In this document: positions 43,519-46,776 of the stretch, piece after piece
Layout: every line of letters begins with the position of its first letter
How positions within the stretch are numbered: the stretch's first letter is position 1
Assembly (NCBI GenBank): GCA_029907475.1
Contig: JARYLU010000021.1
Coordinates: forward strand, 1 to 46,776
DNA: 46,776 nucleotides
DNA from: Bacillota bacterium
GTDB lineage: Bacteria; Bacillota; DSM-12270; Thermacetogeniales; Thermacetogeniaceae
Reading direction: 5' to 3'
Made by a program: the position numbers and the translations under genes
The notes under the pieces: generated by a model
Told to the model about the DNA's origin: nothing
Database searches by the model: none
The model's input: the letters and a program-made list of their open reading frames with translations, nothing else

Positions 43519-44252
43519 TAACCCAGACTCAACCGTTCGGCAAGCATTTGGGGAAGTCCTGCGGCAACTACTTTTTGCTGGGTGAGATTGAGGTTGTAGG
43601 TAACGTGGCGGAACTCTATTTCGGTGCGCTCCGCGTCGTAAATAAGATAAGAGGCGCCCGGTTTTCCGTCCCGGGCCTGTCCAATACTGCCCGGATTGAT
43701 CAGGTACCGCCCCGTCTTACCGAGGCGGTATTTATTTTCCCCTTCGGTTTTGTGGATCGATCCCTCGTCAGTATAGTAAAGAGCTCTTTGGTGGGTATGA
43801 CCAAAAAAACAAAGGTTAACCTGGGAATAATGGGATTTAAGTGTTAGAAAAGCGCGTGAGGCGCTTCCTGCAGAAAAGATATAAGCGTACGGGTCCCATG
43901 GTGAGCCGTGTACCGCCAGAAAATGATCATCAAGAAACTGCTCCGGCAATTGAAGTAGCCATTTTTTATTAACTTCTTTAAGGTTGCGGGCGGTCCAGCG
44001 GAGAGCCGCTTGAGCGATCGGGTTAAAATCTTCAATTCCGCAGTTTCCGACTGCAGCATCATCGTGGTTCCCCCGGAGGCATGTGAAACCACGTGCCCGG
44101 CAGAGTTCGGTACACTCGTTGGGATTTGGGTAATAGCCGACAATATCGCCGAGGCAGATGATCTGCTGAACATCCTGGTTTTCGAGATCTGTAATCGTTG
44201 CCTGGAGAGCCTCCAGGTTGGCGTGAATATCGCTGATTATTGCGTAACGCAC
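43515..44252 (-). CDS. Calcineurin-like metallophosphoesterase (YfcE/DNA-repair-like)
   Basis: The 245-aa enzyme has the five phosphoesterase motifs: ISDIHANLEAL, CLGDIVGYYPN, LRGNHDDAAV, VHGSPWDP and FFGHTHQRA, binding two metals. This is the PP2A-like/diadenosine tetraphosphatase group, with a conserved Asn/His pair in GNHDD. Its substrate is not known; cyclic dinucleotide or phosphodiester cleavage is possible. The stop overlaps that of the alpha/beta hydrolase, so the two genes converge with a shared CTAG. Confidence 0.88.
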   Translation of the reverse strand: MRYAIISDIHANLEALQATITDLENQDVQQIICLGDIVGYYPNPNECTELCRARGFTCLRGNHDDAAVGNCGIEDFNPIAQAALRWTARNLKEVNKKWLLQLPEQFLDDHFLAVHGSPWDPYAYIFSAGSASRAFLTLKSHYSQVNLCFFGHTHQRALYYTDEGSIHKTEGENKYRLGKTGRYLINPGSIGQARDGKPGASYLIYDAERTEIEFRHVTYNLNLTQQKVVAAGLPQMLAERLSLGY

Positions 44253-44324
44253 CGGGATATTACTCCCTTCTACCCCTGTTTGCGGGACCGCCCTTCTTTA
44301 TTTTCAAAAACCTGGTTAGTTTTG

Positions 44325-45356
44325 TCAACAAAAAGTTGTTTTTAAATCACCGGATAAATGTGGCCAGTGCAGGAGAGTGATCCCCCAGGTGAGACCGGCT
44401 CCAAACCCTCCCAGGGCCACTAGATTGCCGGGCTTCAGATTTCCGCTTTCTGCTGCTTCTGCAAGCGCAATGGGGATCGAGGCCGCTGAAGTATTGGCAT
44501 ACCTGTCCACGTTAAGATGAACTTTTTCCCAGGGGAGACCGAGCTTTTTTGCTGCAGCTTCAATGAGGCGGCGGTTGGCCTGGTGGGGGATAAAATAATC
44601 AAGCTCAGCCAGACTAAATCCGTGTCGTTCGAGGCATTTTAAGGTGGCTTCAGTTAGCGTTCGGACGGCAAATTTGAACACCTCAGGGCCGTCCATTTTT
44701 AAATAGTGGAGATTCCCGGCAAGGGTTGCTTGAGACGCGGGATACCTGCTTCCCCCTCCCGGCAGGTAAAGGAGATCGGCTCCAGTTCCGTCAGCACCCA
44801 GGTAGTGGCCAATGATGCCCTCTCCCTGCCCGGACGTTCGAGTAAGAACCACCGCCCCGGCACCATCTCCAAAAAGGATGCAGGTGGTCCGGTCTTTCCA
44901 GTTCAGAATCCGGGAAAAAATGTCGGCACCGATGACCAGAGCGCAGGAAAACAACCCTGTTCGCAGGGCCTGGTCGGCAACGGCGAGGGCGTAGACGAAC
45001 CCGGAACAAGCGGCCGACAGGTCAAAGGCTGCGGCACGGGAAGCCCCCAGTTTCGCCTGGACGAGGGCGGCTGTTGAGGGAAAGTGATAATCAGGGGTAA
45101 CTGTTGCCACAATAATTAAGTCTAAGTTTTGAGGAGAGAGGGAGGCTTTTTGAAGGGCGAGCCGTCCAGCTTTAACGGCGAGATCCGACGTGCTCTCGTT
45201 GGGTGCGGCAAGCCGGCGGGCGAGGATCCCGGTACGGGCATGGATCCACTCGTCCTGGGTCTCAACAAGCTGTTCCAGTTCCCGGTTTGTGACCGTTTTT
45301 TCGGGGAGATAACTTCCCCAGCCAGTAATAGTTGTAATTGTTGGGTTTAATTTCAC
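44325..45356 (-). CDS. fabH: 3-oxoacyl-ACP synthase III (FabH)
   Basis: The 343-aa protein has the full FabH triad: Cys117 (LSAACSGFVYAL), His258 (IPHQANRRL) and Asn288 (NTSAASIPIAL). It also has TGWGSYLPEKTVTNRELEQ at the start and RTGILARR. It condenses acetyl- or branched acyl-CoA with malonyl-ACP to begin fatty-acid synthesis. GTG at 45356 follows AGGGGG by 7 bp. It is not beside other fab genes, but accA/accD are in the same window. A distinct minus-strand promoter lies about 125 bp upstream. Confidence 0.96.
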   Translation of the reverse strand: MKLNPTITTITGWGSYLPEKTVTNRELEQLVETQDEWIHARTGILARRLAAPNESTSDLAVKAGRLALQKASLSPQNLDLIIVATVTPDYHFPSTAALVQAKLGASRAAAFDLSAACSGFVYALAVADQALRTGLFSCALVIGADIFSRILNWKDRTTCILFGDGAGAVVLTRTSGQGEGIIGHYLGADGTGADLLYLPGGGSRYPASQATLAGNLHYLKMDGPEVFKFAVRTLTEATLKCLERHGFSLAELDYFIPHQANRRLIEAAAKKLGLPWEKVHLNVDRYANTSAASIPIALAEAAESGNLKPGNLVALGGFGAGLTWGITLLHWPHLSGDLKTTFC

Positions 45357-45480
45357 CTGGTAGCCCCCTTTTATTCTTTTGATCCGATGCTTTATGCCAG
45401 GGGTGAAACGGGCGGATCACCGTCAAAAGACGCGGCACAAGCGGCCCGGTTAAGACTGTTCTCCCACCTGAGATGTGCAT

Positions 45481-45509
45481 ATTATACCCGAAAAACCGAA
45501 AATAACCAA
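45481..45509 (-). promoter_or_regulatory. Promoter of fabH
   Basis: On the minus strand TTGGTT (45509-45504) and a perfect TATAAT (45486-45481) are separated by 17 bp, giving a leader of about 120 bases before the fabH GTG. No FapR-like palindrome was recognised in it. Confidence 0.5.
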
Positions 45510-46553
45510 ACAGGGTACTCAACCGCCCAGGGCTGACGCATGCCCTTTTTAAAACGCCCCGTCTTTCTTTATAAGCCCTGCAGGTAAGAAAAACGCCCGG
45601 TAAAACGTCTCTAAAAACGCACATCCTGAAACCCTTGCTTCATCCGTCTTCTGGCTTTCTGTTTAATTATAGATAGACTGTCGAACTTTGGTGAACTATG
45701 CCCGGGGCAAATTCGATCCGCATCTACATTTAACGTCATATATTTCCAAATTATACTCTTGACTGGGATTTGGTATGTGCTACTTTTAAATGGAAAATTA
45801 CTCCTGCAACCTCTATCTTCCCTTTCCCCGGGCAAGAAGCTAACCTGTTAAACTAATAGCTAACCAATGGCTCTCCAATTGTTCACCTCTCCGGCTCTAG
45901 CGGCGGGAGCTGGAGTAGAAAAAAGTTTTTGAGCTGTAAAAGGGGTGAACCCGGTACCCAGGTGATACCCTGACGTATTCCGGGGGCAAACTAACCACCA
46001 ATTTTGAAGTGGGGGCTTCCTGGCCCTTGTCGGGCCTTGCCTGAAGCTAGAGTGGACGGCTCCTATGCAGGTTTTTCGAGGGTCTCCTTATCTCCGCCTG
46101 CTCAACCTTGACGACTGGGGACGAACACCTTTTACGAGATATGATGAGCCGGACAAGGGCTAAGCAGCGACCACTCTACTATCAACGAGATTCCGGTCGA
46201 GTACCGGCACCAGGTGCTGGGTAATCCCACCCCCGGGACTGATGGAATCCCTGACCGGTCGAGAGAAGTCCGATCCTTAAGACCCTTTTCGTTCTTTCTT
46301 CCTCAGCGATGCCTGAAGATGCCGGCATCGTGAGATGGTGGTCATTTCCAGCCGGGATGAACAGTCAATTCAGCCGGGATTCGCTGGTCACTTGGACCGG
46401 ACGGCAGCAGGCCTTTCTGCCGGAATGGGTGTATCAGACCTAAATGCTGGGGTACCTGGAAGTTTTCCGTTCTTTGACAACTGCAGGAATTATGTTCGTG
46501 TTTGCCGAATCTTGGTAGCGTAATTGCAGCATAAACTCAAGGAGGTCAGAGCC
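45510..46553. other. Long region without a convincing gene
   Basis: About 1 kb holds no supported gene. A stem (CTCCGGCTC 45889-45897 with GAGCTGGAG 45907-45915) is the main structure. Near 46065-46163 a 32-codon frame reads MQVFRGSPYLRLLNLDDWG and TPFTRYDEPDKG before a stop, looking like a protein scrap, but it has no ribosome site. The open frames at 45611-45835 (minus) and 46335-46523 (plus) also lack support. The mix suggests a decayed element upstream of the last gene. Confidence 0.4.
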
Positions 46554-46776
46554 ATGGGCCGGCCCAAGTTTTTCCGCCAGCGCGCTCTTACCCAGGCTGC
46601 CTCCCTGGAGGCCAAGGGCCTTTTCAACTACCTGGTGAGCGAGATCAAGGCCCGCCGTGAGGTCTCCCTGGAAGAAGCCATCCTCATCGCCCGGGACGTG
46701 GAACACTACCTGGCACAAAACCTCTTGACCAATTTCCCTTCTGGAGCCTTGCGACCCGCTCCCCCACAAGGATCCG
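46554..46776 (+). CDS. Partial hypothetical protein cut by the window edge (possibly DUF1670-like)
   Basis: Beginning at ATG 46554 after AAGGAGG (46539-46545), 74 codons stay open to the end of the window: MGRPKFFRQRALTQAASLEAKG, then VSEIKARREVSLEEAILIARDVEHYL. The sequence is helical and basic. It loosely recalls DUF1670 proteins found in clostridial mobile regions, but I am not sure. The strong ribosome site and clean frame make it a real gene; the C-terminus lies outside. The antisense frame 46440-46769 is its shadow. Confidence 0.6.
   Translation, partial: MGRPKFFRQRALTQAASLEAKGLFNYLVSEIKARREVSLEEAILIARDVEHYLAQNLLTNFPSGALRPAPPQGS

Noticed and set aside
46201-46240. RNase P-like string GGTGCTGGGTAAT near the window end
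   Set aside because: It shares a dozen bases with rnpB (26830 region) but none of the other conserved RNase P landmarks is nearby.
46440-46769. 109-residue minus-strand frame
   Set aside because: It is antisense to the gene starting at 46554, which has AAGGAGG and clean codon structure.

Overview
The window reads as a chromosomal segment from a clostridial-type Firmicute, probably an anaerobe and possibly a thermophile of the Thermoanaerobacterales/Peptococcaceae kind. The case rests on strong AGGAGG ribosome sites with frequent GTG and TTG starts, the Firmicute order dnaE-accD-accA-pfkA-pyk, a TRAP (MtrB) gene, a two-gene minimal SUF (SufC/SufB) system, a class A RNase P RNA, a selenium-trafficking cluster (YedE/TusA/DUF3343) and a DUF763 gene. 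The genus is inferred, not shown.

Layout. 1-3.5 kb: an HTH-Uma2 gene with a textbook promoter, then a decayed resistance cluster (TetR, PEP-utilising rifampin phosphotransferase-like enzyme, DHA2-type MFS pump), every member broken. 3.8-9.8 kb, minus strand: an apparent efflux operon running sigma-like factor, lipoprotein, TolC-family protein, HlyD-type adaptor, MacB-type ATPase, MacB-type permease. 10.1-12.9 kb, plus strand: a secreted protein made of three SHOCT-like repeats, then a response regulator/histidine kinase pair. One repeat unit of the secreted protein is almost identical to a module inserted in the efflux adaptor, which ties the two divergent units together; this is the best candidate for an undescribed system.

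13-28.5 kb is the core block: HAD phosphatase, dnaE, mtrB, a DUF2007-like protein, accD (apparent CTG start), accA, pfkA, pyk, an ECF sigma/anti-sigma pair, sufC-sufB, a serine hydrolase, rnpB and DUF763. 28.7-30.4 kb holds the selenium/sulfur cluster.

30.4-37.6 kb is a rearranged accessory region. A PHP-phosphoesterase/membrane-protein gene pair exists as one nearly complete copy (34.9-37.1 kb, bracketed by 110-bp direct repeats) and one shredded copy (30.4-31.2 kb). Between them lie an MntA/HepT-type toxin-antitoxin pair and a YtrA-type regulator with an ABC-2 transporter.

37.6-46.8 kb mixes hypothetical membrane and secreted proteins, a transposase remnant and a truncated ADP-ribosylglycohydrolase with housekeeping genes (CCA-adding enzyme, alpha/beta hydrolase, metallophosphoesterase, fabH). 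It ends in about 1.2 kb with no convincing gene, followed by a gene cut off by the window edge.
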